Shown here: in pieces, positions 15,930-24,588 of the stretch | Layout: every line of letters starts with the position of its first letter | How positions within the stretch are numbered: position 1 is the first letter of the stretch | Source: Clostridia bacterium | Lineage (GTDB): Bacteria > Bacillota > Clostridia > UMGS1810 | Direction of reading: 5' to 3' | Assembly (NCBI GenBank): GCA_017481205.1 | Contig: JAFUPN010000003.1 | Coordinates: forward strand, 26,615 to 90,614 | Length of the DNA: 64,000 bases | The notes under the pieces: model-generated | Database searches by the model: none | What the model was told of the DNA's origin: nothing | What the model saw: the letters and a program-made list of their open reading frames with translations, nothing else | Program-made: the position numbers and the translations under genes

Positions 15930-16799
15930 TTAATAACCGGCAGGTATGTTTTCTGCTTTTTTAATTTCGGAGGGCAGTCTGCCGGTTTCTCTTTTGTATG
16001 CTGCCGAAAAATACGCCTGACCGGAAAAGCCTAGCTTTTCGGCTGTTTCGGTAACACCGCAGCCCTGTTCAAGCATTTGTGTGGCAAGATTGATTTTCAT
16101 TTTAAGAAAATACTTATGCACACCCAGACCAGCATATTTTGCAAAAATTTTTTTGAGTCCCGTCGGGCTTATACAGCATTTTTCGGCAATGGAGCTTATG
16201 TTTAGAGAGGTGCCTATGTTTTCGCTCATGTAGCTTACTGCCTGCTTAAATATGCGGGCGTTTTCGGTATCCAGCTCCATGCTGACCTCGTTGCTGCTGC
16301 TGATCGAAAGAAAAAGACTGTATACATAGGCTGCTACCGTCTGCATATGCACCCGGCTGTGCTTCAGAATTTCAAGATACATAAGGGTATTTTCGAGGTC
16401 GCTCTCAGGCTCTTTTTGCTTTTTGCTGTTAAGGAAATCTATTAGGTTACCTATAATTTCTTTTTGCTGTCTGTTCAGTTCAAAAACCTTGTTCTTAAAA
16501 AAATCCGTCAGATTTCCGTGTGCCGAAAAAGAGAAGATAAACAGCTCTGCAACATTGTCTTCAAATACAAAATATTTGTGCAGCTCCATGGGCTTATGAA
16601 AAATCATTTCTCCGGAGGTCATATCATAAATTCGCTCATCGGCACTTATACGCACTCTTCCGCTTTTTATATACACACATTCCCAGAAATCATGGGTCTC
16701 CCCGCGAAATTCATATCCCCCCGGGCGTGTGCATTCAAACATGGAAAAAAACTCTTCAAGATGTATACATTCGTCTATTCTGTACCCTGCTCTTTTCAT
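15930..16799 (-). CDS. AraC-family transcriptional regulator
   Basis: 289 residues: a cupin sensor domain (about 20-110; HDFWECVYIKSG is the typical second strand pair) and an AraC-type double helix-turn-helix (about 190-285). GAGGTGA precedes the ATG. It is transcribed divergently from the Gfo/Idh-nucleotidyltransferase-kinase operon, whose regulator it probably is. Its stop lies only 3 nt from the stop of the convergent membrane-protein gene. Confidence 0.88.
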   Translation of the reverse strand: MKRAGYRIDECIHLEEFFSMFECTRPGGYEFRGETHDFWECVYIKSGRVRISADERIYDMTSGEMIFHKPMELHKYFVFEDNVAELFIFSFSAHGNLTDFFKNKVFELNRQQKEIIGNLIDFLNSKKQKEPESDLENTLMYLEILKHSRVHMQTVAAYVYSLFLSISSSNEVSMELDTENARIFKQAVSYMSENIGTSLNISSIAEKCCISPTGLKKIFAKYAGLGVHKYFLKMKINLATQMLEQGCGVTETAEKLGFSGQAYFSAAYKRETGRLPSEIKKAENIPAGY

Positions 16800-16859
16800 G
16801 AGAAGTCACCTCTGTTTTATGATTTGTCCGAAATCATATATTTTTTGGCTGTTTTTGTA

Positions 16860-16899
16860 TTGATATATGTTTTTTGTGTGATATGATTGTATCATACAA
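16860..16899 (+). promoter_or_regulatory. Promoter and overlapping palindrome before the Gfo/Idh operon
   Basis: TTGATA (16860-16865) and TATGAT (16882-16887) with a 16-bp spacer form a plausible sigma-A promoter. The near-palindrome TTGTATCATACAA (16887-16899) starts at the end of the -10 hexamer, where a repressor would block initiation. The ligand and binding protein are inferred only from position. Confidence 0.5.
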
Positions 16900-16935
16900 T
16901 GAAGTGAAAGTCAATTTCTGAAAGGATGCTTTTTT

Positions 16936-18219
16936 ATGAAAAAACTTAAGGTAATACTCATAGGTGCAGGCGGCAGAGGAACCGGCTACACCAATATTAT
17001 GGCAGAGCAGCCCGATAAGTTTCAGGTTGTTGCGGTGGCAGAGCCCATTGAGGAGAGAAGAGAATATATCCGCAGGAAGCACAATGTGCCTGAGGATATG
17101 TGCTTTACCACATGGGAGCCCCTGCTTGAGATGGATAAGTTTGCCGATGCGGCGGTTATATGTACCATGGACAGGATGCACCATGGACCCGCTATGGCGG
17201 CAATAGACAAGGGATATGATTTGCTTCTTGAAAAGCCCGCGGCTCCTACTCCCGAAGAATGCTGGGATATAGCCAATGCCGCAAAGAAAAAAGGTGTTAA
17301 AATCCTGGTCTGCCATGTGCTCAGATATACTTTGTTTTACAGAAAGCTAAAGGAGCTTATAGATAACGGAACAATAGGAAAGGTTATTTCCATCCATGCG
17401 GATGAGTGCGTGGGTAATACTCACCAGAGTCATAGCTTCGTGCGCGGTAACTGGGGAAATTCTGAGAAATCCAGCTTTATGCTCCTGCAAAAATGCTGTC
17501 ACGATATGGATATACTCCAGTGGCTTATCGGCAAAAAATGCAAGAAGGTTCAGTCTTTTGGCTCGCTGACATATTTTACGGAGGAAAATGCTCCCGAGGG
17601 TGCTACTGCACACTGTATGGATGGCTGTCCTCATATGGAGGATTGCTACTACAGTACACAAAATGTATATTTCAGGTATGACGGCTGGTTCAGGCGACGT
17701 GTTACAGACAGTCTCTACAGAACCACTGATGAAGAGCTCACAGAAGCTCTCCGTGCCGGCGATTTCGGCAGATGTGTATTTAAGTGCGACAACGATGTGG
17801 TTGACCATCAGGTAGTAAATCTTGAATTTGAGGACGGAGCTACAGTTTCCTTTAATATGTGCGCCTTCAACAAAGGCGGCAGAAATATCCGCATTATGGG
17901 TACAAAAGGCGAGCTTGTAGGCGATATGGAAGAAACAACCATTAAATTATTCAGTTTTGCAGACCGTACCACAACCGATATCAACCCCTCCGATACAGCT
18001 CTCGGCAGCGGTATTGATTCCGGTCACGGCGGCGGAGATTCCGGCATTATCAATGTGTTTTATGATTATCTCACTGTAGGTTATGAGGGAGATTTGCTCA
18101 GCGAAATAGGAGTTTCTGCAGAAAACCACATGATTGCTTTTGCTGCAGAGCATTCCAGACTTACGGGAACCGTTGTGGATGTTGACGAATATACCGGGCA
18201 ATTCAAGGAGGAAGAATAA
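16936..18219 (+). CDS. Gfo/Idh/MocA-family oxidoreductase
   Basis: 427 residues. An N-terminal Rossmann domain binds NAD(P) (ILIGAGGRGTGY, residues 7-18), and LLLEKPAAPT carries the catalytic-site Lys of the EKP motif. The C-terminal domain includes CCHDMDILQWL, as in Gfo/Idh sugar enzymes and the NAD-dependent GH109 glycosidases. A Cys-rich insert (CMDGCPHMEDC, about 220-230) could bind metal. Its stop overlaps the start of the nucleotidyltransferase gene (TAATG). In this context it probably acts on an amino-sugar; dehydrogenase and GH109-like glycosidase activity are both possible. Confidence 0.85.
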   Translation: MKKLKVILIGAGGRGTGYTNIMAEQPDKFQVVAVAEPIEERREYIRRKHNVPEDMCFTTWEPLLEMDKFADAAVICTMDRMHHGPAMAAIDKGYDLLLEKPAAPTPEECWDIANAAKKKGVKILVCHVLRYTLFYRKLKELIDNGTIGKVISIHADECVGNTHQSHSFVRGNWGNSEKSSFMLLQKCCHDMDILQWLIGKKCKKVQSFGSLTYFTEENAPEGATAHCMDGCPHMEDCYYSTQNVYFRYDGWFRRRVTDSLYRTTDEELTEALRAGDFGRCVFKCDNDVVDHQVVNLEFEDGATVSFNMCAFNKGGRNIRIMGTKGELVGDMEETTIKLFSFADRTTTDINPSDTALGSGIDSGHGGGDSGIINVFYDYLTVGYEGDLLSEIGVSAENHMIAFAAEHSRLTGTVVDVDEYTGQFKEEE

Positions 18220-19070
18220 TGAAAACCAATCTTGTTATAATGGCAGCAGGCATGGGCAGCCGTTTTGGCGGTCTCAAGCAGGCGGCACAGGTAGGTCCTG
18301 ACGGACAGATGATTATTGACTATTCTGTTTATGATGCAGTAAAGGCCGGCTTTGACAAGGCAGTTATCATTATCCGTCATGATATAGAAAGCGATTTCCG
18401 CCTTATGTGCGGCAAGCGCATAGAAAAAATGCTTGATGTGGAATATGTTTTCCAGGAAAAGGAATATCTGCCGAAGGGCTTCAGTTCCGAGGGCAGAAAA
18501 AAGCCTTGGGGAACGGGTCATGCGGTGCTTTGCGCCGAGAGCGCGGTTGACGCACCCTTTGCGATTATAAATGCCGATGATTTTTACGGCTTCGGTGCAT
18601 ACAAGGCAATTCATGATAAGCTGGTGGCCGACGGCGGCATGTGCATGGCAGGCTACAGATTAAAAAACACACTGTCGGAGCACGGCACTGTGTCAAGAGG
18701 CATATGCACTGTTGAAAACGGTTTGCTCAAATCTGTTGACGAGATGACATCAATCCCCTTTGATACCGACCTTGACGGTGATACAATAGTGTCTATGAAT
18801 ATGTGGGGATTAGATTTGGAATTTTTTCCATTTATAAAAAAGGAATTTGATATGTTCCTGTCGAATAATAAGGAAGGGGATGGCGAAAAAGAAGTGGAAT
18901 TCTTTCTGCCCACGGTAATTAACAACAGAATTAATGCCGAAAACAAAACTGTATCCGTAGTGCCCACAGAAGAAAAATGGTATGGCATTACATATAGTGA
19001 TGATATGCAGAAAGTAACCGATGCAATCGCCGAGATGACAAAATGCGGAAAATATCCCCCAAAATTCTAA
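18219..19070 (+). CDS. Sugar-1-phosphate nucleotidyltransferase
   Basis: 283-residue NTP-transferase domain. The nucleotide-binding loop is MAAGMGSRFGGLKQ (residues 8-21), PWGTGHAVLCA is the usual second motif, and the metal Asp pair is in INADDFYG. It makes an NDP-sugar from a sugar 1-phosphate. With the hexosamine kinase next to it, the expected substrate is a HexNAc 1-phosphate, by analogy with the bifidobacterial lacto-N-biose pathway. This is an inference from neighbours. Confidence 0.85.
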   Translation: MKTNLVIMAAGMGSRFGGLKQAAQVGPDGQMIIDYSVYDAVKAGFDKAVIIIRHDIESDFRLMCGKRIEKMLDVEYVFQEKEYLPKGFSSEGRKKPWGTGHAVLCAESAVDAPFAIINADDFYGFGAYKAIHDKLVADGGMCMAGYRLKNTLSEHGTVSRGICTVENGLLKSVDEMTSIPFDTDLDGDTIVSMNMWGLDLEFFPFIKKEFDMFLSNNKEGDGEKEVEFFLPTVINNRINAENKTVSVVPTEEKWYGITYSDDMQKVTDAIAEMTKCGKYPPKF

Positions 19071-19087
19071 CCCGCGGGAGCGAAATC

Positions 19088-20170
19088 ATGAATAATAAGA
19101 TAAGTCTTAACGACGTATTGAACAAATTCAACATTGAATCGCAAATTGAAAATTACGGAAACGGTCATATCAATGATACATATCTTACAGACACCGAGCA
19201 GTACATTCTCCAGAGAATAAACACGGCTATTTTCAAAAATCCCAAGGAGCTTATGGAAAACATTGAGAATGTCACATCGTTCCTTACAAAAAAGATTATT
19301 GAAAACGGCGGCGACCCCAAGAGAGAGACTCTGGCTGTTATCAAGACTGATTACGGCGAGAATTTCTACAAGGTTGATGATGACAATGTGTTCAGAGTGT
19401 ACAGATATATCACCGACACTGTGAGCATAGATGAGGACAAATCCCCCGAAGTGCTTTACAATACAGGTGCGGGCTTCGGCAAGTTCCAGAGGATGCTCAG
19501 CGACTTCCCTGCAGACACTCTGTATGAGACTATCGAAAATTTTCACAACACACCGCTCAGGATTGAGGCTCTCAAAGAGGCTGTAAAAAATGACATTGCC
19601 GGCAGAGCTGCTTCTGTTCAGAAGGAAATTGACTTTGCACTTTCCAGAGCAGATGAGATGAGCGCAGTTGTAGACGGTATTGCCGATGGTTCAATCCCTC
19701 TGAGGGTTACTCATAATGATACCAAGATAAACAATATTCTTTTTGATAAGAACACCTTAGAGGCGGTATGCGTTATCGACCTTGATACCGTTATGCCCGG
19801 AAGTGCTCTTTATGACTTCGGCGATGCTCTCCGCTATGGTGCGTCCACTGCAGCAGAGGATGAGACAGACCTGAGCAAGGTGACCTTCAGTATCGAGTGC
19901 TTTGAAAGCTTTGCAAGAGGTTTCCTGGAGCAGACAGGCGACAGCCTTACCGAAAGAGAAATCGAGCTTCTGGCATTTTCGGCAAAGCTTATGACCTATG
20001 AATGTGGAATACGTTTTCTCACCGACCATCTTAACGGTGACACATATTTTAAGATTCATAGAGAAAACCACAACCTTGACAGAGCAAGAAATCATATTAA
20101 GCTCATTGAGGATATGGAATCAAAGATGGACCGGCTTAACAGCATTGTTAAAGGTCTGATGGATAAATAA
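19088..20170 (+). CDS. Phosphotransferase-family kinase, NahK-like (N-acetylhexosamine 1-kinase)
   Basis: 360 residues of the aminoglycoside-phosphotransferase (APH) fold. The catalytic loop is THNDTKINNILFD (about 225-237) and the metal-binding motif is VIDLDTV. The N-terminus (YGNGHINDTYLT) matches N-acetylhexosamine 1-kinases of the lnp/NahK type. The start at 19088 follows GGGAG; an in-frame ATG at 19043 would overlap the upstream gene. It would phosphorylate a free HexNAc at C1 to feed the nucleotidyltransferase. No GNB/LNB phosphorylase is nearby, which is unlike the bifidobacterial operon. The gene is closed by a strong terminator. Confidence 0.8.
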   Translation: MNNKISLNDVLNKFNIESQIENYGNGHINDTYLTDTEQYILQRINTAIFKNPKELMENIENVTSFLTKKIIENGGDPKRETLAVIKTDYGENFYKVDDDNVFRVYRYITDTVSIDEDKSPEVLYNTGAGFGKFQRMLSDFPADTLYETIENFHNTPLRIEALKEAVKNDIAGRAASVQKEIDFALSRADEMSAVVDGIADGSIPLRVTHNDTKINNILFDKNTLEAVCVIDLDTVMPGSALYDFGDALRYGASTAAEDETDLSKVTFSIECFESFARGFLEQTGDSLTEREIELLAFSAKLMTYECGIRFLTDHLNGDTYFKIHRENHNLDRARNHIKLIEDMESKMDRLNSIVKGLMDK

Positions 20171-20188
20171 AATTCAAAGGAATGTTAC

Positions 20189-20231
20189 AAAAGTCTGAAA
20201 AACCGCTTGAAATCCGGTTTTTCAGACTTTT
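20189..20231 (+). terminator. Rho-independent terminator
   Basis: A 17-bp perfect stem (20189-20205 with 20215-20231) with a 9-nt loop, ending in TTTTG. It separates the Gfo/Idh-kinase operon from the fucosidase gene. Confidence 0.85.
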
Positions 20232-20271
20232 GTGAATATCTTATATTATAATAAACGAAGGGGATATTGCT

Positions 20272-21360
20272 ATGACAAAAGACAGGACACTTTGGGTTAA
20301 AAATAAAAAATGGGGAATTTTTGTACACTACCTTGAGGGAATTCAGAATGGTGAAAAAACCCCCAATAATCCCAAGTTTACAAAAACCTCATGGAATGAA
20401 TGTGTAAATGATTTTGATGCAGAGCATTTTGCTAAGCAGGCACATGATATCGGGGCGGGATATGTGTTTTTTACCCTTTGCCAATGCAGCAGGTTTTTGT
20501 GTGCGCCAAACACCACCTATGATGAAATAACCGGGTATAAACCCGGTGAGGCTTGCTCTGAGAGAGACCTCCCGATGGAGCTTGCAGATGCACTTGCAAA
20601 ATATGATATTCCGCTGATGCTTTATTTCACAGGTGACGGTCCCCAGTTTGACGAAAGAGCCGGAGCGGCATTTAATACCATCAGCAAAACCAAGCTTGAT
20701 GTTGACTATGATTTTGTGTCCAAATGGACACAGGTAATGCAGGAATACAGTATCCGTTACGGCAAAAAGGTCAAGGGTTGGTGGATAGACGGCTCCTTTG
20801 ATTATATCGGCTACAATGATGAACTGATGAAGCTATATAGGGATGCGGCACTGGCGGGAAATGATGAAGCTATAATTTCTTTTAACAACGGAGTTGTAAG
20901 AATGGATTTTTCTCAGCCGGAGCTTGCTCAGCTTACATCCGGAGCAGATAGATATCTTGATAAGCTTAATCTGGCAGACCAAGCTGCAAGACAGGGAAAT
21001 GCTGCGGCTCAGAATGCTTTTAAAATAAGTGATACTCCGCGAAAATACAGATACAGCGAGCATGAGGATTATACTGCGGGAGAAGCCTCATTCTTCGGCG
21101 AAATTCCCGAAAGCCGCTTTGTACATGGCAGCCAATGGCATGCATTAAGCTTTTTGGGCATAAGCACAAATATGCCTCTTTGGAGCATTGAGTGCGGCTG
21201 GGGCGCCCCCGGCAGCAGATACAGCGGAGATTATATGAGGGATTATATAAGCAAGGTATCCTCAAATGGCGGCGTAGTATCGGTTGATGTGTTTACCGAC
21301 CGTTTCGGCAATATTGATAAAGCTCAGCTTGAGGTGCTGAAACAGGTGAACCGAATATAA
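20272..21360 (+). CDS. GH29-like alpha-L-fucosidase, intracellular
   Basis: 362 residues, close to the catalytic TIM barrel of GH29 alone. WGIFVHY near the start matches the fucosidase WGxFxHWG motif. The nucleophile is probably Asp173 in GWWIDGSFD. There is no signal peptide and no C-terminal beta-sandwich, so it is cytoplasmic and short for the family. AAGGGG precedes the ATG. Next to a HexNAc kinase module it fits breakdown of imported fucosylated host-glycan pieces. The acid/base residue cannot be assigned by eye. Confidence 0.75.
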   Translation: MTKDRTLWVKNKKWGIFVHYLEGIQNGEKTPNNPKFTKTSWNECVNDFDAEHFAKQAHDIGAGYVFFTLCQCSRFLCAPNTTYDEITGYKPGEACSERDLPMELADALAKYDIPLMLYFTGDGPQFDERAGAAFNTISKTKLDVDYDFVSKWTQVMQEYSIRYGKKVKGWWIDGSFDYIGYNDELMKLYRDAALAGNDEAIISFNNGVVRMDFSQPELAQLTSGADRYLDKLNLADQAARQGNAAAQNAFKISDTPRKYRYSEHEDYTAGEASFFGEIPESRFVHGSQWHALSFLGISTNMPLWSIECGWGAPGSRYSGDYMRDYISKVSSNGGVVSVDVFTDRFGNIDKAQLEVLKQVNRI

Positions 21361-21378
21361 TAACACAAGAGAATTTGA

Positions 21379-21531
21379 ATTGCCAATGATTTTGTCAATA
21401 CCACTTCGGATATGACGTCAAAATCCTTTGCACTGTCGGCAAACGCCCCGTCTGCTGCAAGCTGTGCAGTGTATATATGGGATGAACAACTGAAGCCTCT
21501 TGTTGAAGTATTCAGGGCAACAGTTGAATAA
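21379..21531 (+). pseudogene. 3' remnant of a secreted Clostridial protein
   Basis: An open frame of 50 codons without a start encodes a C-terminus ending AVYIWDEQLKPLVEVFRATVE. The pattern 'V.IWD...KPL.E' closes many large secreted carbohydrate-active proteins of Clostridia. An in-frame stop lies just upstream at 21376. It is probably the tail of a deleted gene. The remainder of 21532-21732 holds only the inverted repeat described next. Confidence 0.5.
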
Positions 21532-21603
21532 TTTGTAATTTTGCTCGTCATTCTATATTATAGGAATGCAAAGAAAACAAAAAGACAGTTGCGCTAAACA
21601 GTG

Positions 21604-21661
21604 ACACAAGGGGATGGTTTTAGAAGTCAAAAATGTATATCTCCAAACCATCCCCTTGTGT
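21604..21661. terminator. Long inverted repeat between GH29 and MATE genes
   Basis: ACACAAGGGGATGGTTT (21604-21620) is perfectly inverted at 21645-21661. The T-tract after it (TCTCTC) is poor, so it may be a terminator for the convergent genes or a small palindromic repeat. Confidence 0.5.
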
Positions 21662-21732
21662 TCTCTCTGCCTGTCTTGTCATTGGAGATAACAGGATTTG
21701 TATAATTTTTTATCATGCTTGTCTGCTTAAAA

Positions 21733-23070
21733 TCAATTATATTTCCACTTGCCATTTTTCCATCTTATTGTATATATCAGCGACTTAAATGCTTCATCAA
21801 ACAAAAATGCCAACCACACTCCCAAAAGCCCCAGTCCCAGTCGTATACCAAGCAGCCATGAAAGCATCACACTGCCGGTCCAGCAGGAACAAACCGACAC
21901 CAAAAAGGTTGTTTTAACATCTCCGTTTGCATTAAGTGCTTGATCGCTTACCTGATTTACAGCCCGGAATATCTGCACTGCAATATCAAACAGCATTATT
22001 TTGCCTGCAAAAGCTATAATCTGTGCATCATCCGTAAATAGCCCCAACAGATGTCTGCGACACAAAAATACAATCGATGATACAACAATATTTGCACCAA
22101 CCGCCATAAAAAGATTTTGCCTGTGAAGGATATTCATACTTTCAAAATCCTCCATTCCGCGATATCTTCCTGCAAAAACTGCTTCTGCCTGGGATATGGC
22201 AAAGCTTATGACAGATGAAAAAACTATTATCGAAGATATGTAAATCTTTGTGTTAAAAACAGTCATTCCCAATGAGGCGATAAGAGCCGTGGTCACAGTC
22301 TGTGCCAAATTGTAATTGAAACCATTCATGCCGCCCGGCACACCCATTTTTAAAATGCTTTTTAAAAGATGTCCTCTGAAACAAAAAGTAAACGGACATT
22401 TTTTCTTTATATACACCACTGCAGAAAATATCAACCCGCACACACAGGCAATACCGTTGCCTGCCGCAACTCCGTATATGGGAGATACGGGCAAATGAAA
22501 ATTTCCGTAAAGGACGTAATAACACACAAACACGTTAATCAGATTGTACAACACTCCCGATGCGAGAGTGTAATGTGCATAACCATTGCATATAAGGAAA
22601 TAGTTAAAACAGCGCATCAGCACAGTGGTGGGCAAAAATATGGCCATTATCCTTAGGTAAGTTGCGGCTTCGACAAGTATTTCATTATCAGCATTCATAA
22701 GCCTCATTACCCATTTTGCCGATAAAATCAGCCCAAACCCGGATATGACCGCAGCAATAAGCAACATTACCATTGCTGTTCCTGCAAGCTCACCTACTCT
22801 TTTACGTTCGCCTCTGCCCATTTCCATACTCATATGTATAACTGCGCCTACTGTTGTCATTTCAAGAAAAATCAGCACAAGATTTATCACCTGAGTTGAC
22901 AAATTTGCTACCGTTACAGCAGCATCTGTATATCCGGACAGCATCACCGATGTGACCATTGCAAGCACGTTTATAAAAAGTGTTTCAAAAAATTTTGAAA
23001 TAACAATAGAAAAAAACTTCAGCTGCCGCCCGTCTTCTTCTATTGTCAGTACATTTTTATTTATCAGCAT
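21733..23070 (-). CDS. MATE-family efflux transporter
   Basis: 445 residues with about 12 membrane segments in two similar halves. The start of the first half (FFETLFINVLAMVTSVMLSGYTDAAVTVANL) follows the MATE pattern. It exports drugs or metabolites using an ion gradient. AAGGAG lies 9 nt upstream of the ATG. Its start overlaps the end of the AraC gene by 14 nt, so the two form an operon and the exporter is probably under that regulator. Substrate unknown. Confidence 0.88.
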   Translation of the reverse strand: MLINKNVLTIEEDGRQLKFFSIVISKFFETLFINVLAMVTSVMLSGYTDAAVTVANLSTQVINLVLIFLEMTTVGAVIHMSMEMGRGERKRVGELAGTAMVMLLIAAVISGFGLILSAKWVMRLMNADNEILVEAATYLRIMAIFLPTTVLMRCFNYFLICNGYAHYTLASGVLYNLINVFVCYYVLYGNFHLPVSPIYGVAAGNGIACVCGLIFSAVVYIKKKCPFTFCFRGHLLKSILKMGVPGGMNGFNYNLAQTVTTALIASLGMTVFNTKIYISSIIVFSSVISFAISQAEAVFAGRYRGMEDFESMNILHRQNLFMAVGANIVVSSIVFLCRRHLLGLFTDDAQIIAFAGKIMLFDIAVQIFRAVNQVSDQALNANGDVKTTFLVSVCSCWTGSVMLSWLLGIRLGLGLLGVWLAFLFDEAFKSLIYTIRWKNGKWKYN

Positions 23071-23965
23071 ATATTTCCAGACTCCTTATTTTCTTTCTGT
23101 AATCCGATGGGGTTATTCCCTCGCTTTTTTTAAAAAGGCGGCTGAAATACTGCAGACTTTCAAAGCCCGTCTGCTCTGCAATCAAGCAAATCGGCATATC
23201 TGTATTGGAGAGTCGGTTTTTTGCATGGTTTATTCTAACAAGGTTGCGATATTTTATTATACTGCAGTTCATATACTTATCGAACATTCTGTTGGCATAA
23301 TCAAAACTAACAAAAAACCTGTTTTCAATATCACTGCCGGTTATTGGCATAGCAAAGTTTTTTTCAATGTAATCTGCGATTTTCCTGACGGTATAATATG
23401 CCTTCCTGTGTTTTTCCAGTCCCTGCTCCTCCATCTTAAAAAACAGGGAGTATACAGAAAAAGTAATTTCCATTCGGCGAAGAGGATTTCTGCTTTCAAA
23501 AGTAAGCTTGTTTTTTTCAAAAATCCCCACATAATAATCCCATTCACTTTTATTATTTACCGTATATTTCTGTCTTATGAGTCCATAGCAGTTTTCGTAG
23601 CTTTCGTTTCCATGAAAATCAGCAAGATTGCATTTTTTAGATTTTTCCTTGATTTTATCTTTGTATTGTTCCTCTGTAAGTTCAAGAGTCTCTATGCTTT
23701 CTGCTTCAAAATGAAGGTAGTAATATTCACATCGTGTTGCTTTGGTCGGTGCCTGAAAATCACCCTTGTCAAAAATAAAAATATCCCCCGGCTCAAGTCT
23801 GATATCTTCTCCGTTTAATTTCAGCAAAAGTTCACCCTTTGTTACCATATACAAAATGTATTCCGTGGTATATCTCGTGATATGTTCACTTGGCGGAACA
23901 AGATTTTCTTTGTCCAAAAGCGTTACTTTCAAAAGTTTATTAAAATTAATTCTGAAGCATTTCAT
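23057..23965 (-). CDS. AraC-family transcriptional regulator
   Basis: 302 residues: an N-terminal cupin (about 25-110; EYILYMVTKGELLLKLNGED and LEPGDIFIF) and a C-terminal AraC double helix-turn-helix (about 200-295; GFESLQYFSRLFKKSEGITP is the second). The ATG at 23965 has GGAGAG 7 nt upstream and is preferred over the one at 23980. It overlaps the MATE gene downstream. Confidence 0.88.
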   Translation of the reverse strand: MKCFRINFNKLLKVTLLDKENLVPPSEHITRYTTEYILYMVTKGELLLKLNGEDIRLEPGDIFIFDKGDFQAPTKATRCEYYYLHFEAESIETLELTEEQYKDKIKEKSKKCNLADFHGNESYENCYGLIRQKYTVNNKSEWDYYVGIFEKNKLTFESRNPLRRMEITFSVYSLFFKMEEQGLEKHRKAYYTVRKIADYIEKNFAMPITGSDIENRFFVSFDYANRMFDKYMNCSIIKYRNLVRINHAKNRLSNTDMPICLIAEQTGFESLQYFSRLFKKSEGITPSDYRKKIRSLEIYADK

Positions 23966-24216
23966 AACTCTGCTCTCCATATCCGAAAGAGAATAATTGA
24001 AAAATTATAATTATAAAATATCATACAACTATTTATTTTACAATAGACAAATCGGATATTTTTTGAACAAAAACGACATTTTAAAAAGCAAATATCACTT
24101 TACTCTGATTATTTGAATAAATAATGTTTTCTGACGTATGCAAAAAACATTTAGTGACATATAAACGAATTTTTCGCGTGAATTTTGTGTAAAATGTGCT
24201 TTTTCACAAAATCTAC

Positions 24217-24245
24217 TTGACAAATCAAATTTGCGGATATATAAT
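24217..24245 (+). promoter_or_regulatory. Sigma-A promoter of the T-box leader
   Basis: TTGACA (24217-24222) and TATAAT (24240-24245) are both perfect, with a 17-bp spacer. The transcript starts near 24252, just before the T-box stem I. The rest of 23966-24216 is AT-rich with no gene; it begins with a small piece of family C (CCGAAAGAGAATAAT at about 23984). Confidence 0.85.
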
Positions 24246-24251
24246 CAAAGC

Positions 24252-24557
24252 AAATAAAGGCAATGACCCGAAACAAGTAAGTATGCACACTTTCCCCGAG
24301 AGAGCTGCCGGTTGCTGCGAGGCAGTGGAAAATGCATTCTGAATACATTCGGCGAGCTGCGCACCGAAAGGCTTTTTATCTGAGTAGGCTGCGACGGGTG
24401 GCAATCGTTATTCTGCCGGAGTATAAGCCCCTTACCATAGGTCGTACTCGTGGAGGGCAACACTGTGAAGTGTTGTCAAATTGAGGTGGTACCACGGGAA
24501 TAAATTTTGATTTTATCTCGTCCTCATAATTATCTGATTATGCGGGCGAGTTTTTTT
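24252..24557 (+). promoter_or_regulatory. T-box riboswitch, apparent tyrosine specifier (UAC)
   Basis: Stem I can be drawn with CCGAA/TTCGG at its base. Above it is a specifier loop with AGTA on the 5' side and GAA on the 3' side (loop-E pair), then ATGCA/TGCAT and TTTCC/GGAAA. Directly after GAA comes TAC (24344-24346) followed by A, the position of the specifier codon. GAGAGAG and GGTTG in the distal part fit the AG bulge and apical loop. The T-box core GAGGTGGTACCACG is at 24484-24497. The terminator stem is 24517-24530/24537-24550 followed by seven Ts. Uncharged tRNA-Tyr should promote read-through. Confidence 0.85.
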
Positions 24558-24588
24558 GTCCGTAAATTTAAAAACGGAGGTAAAAATT

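Noticed and set aside
22952..23818. 288-codon open frame on the plus strand across the MATE and AraC genes
   Set aside because: It is antisense to two clearly conserved genes, lacks a ribosome binding site and has a low-complexity Phe/Ile-rich composition.
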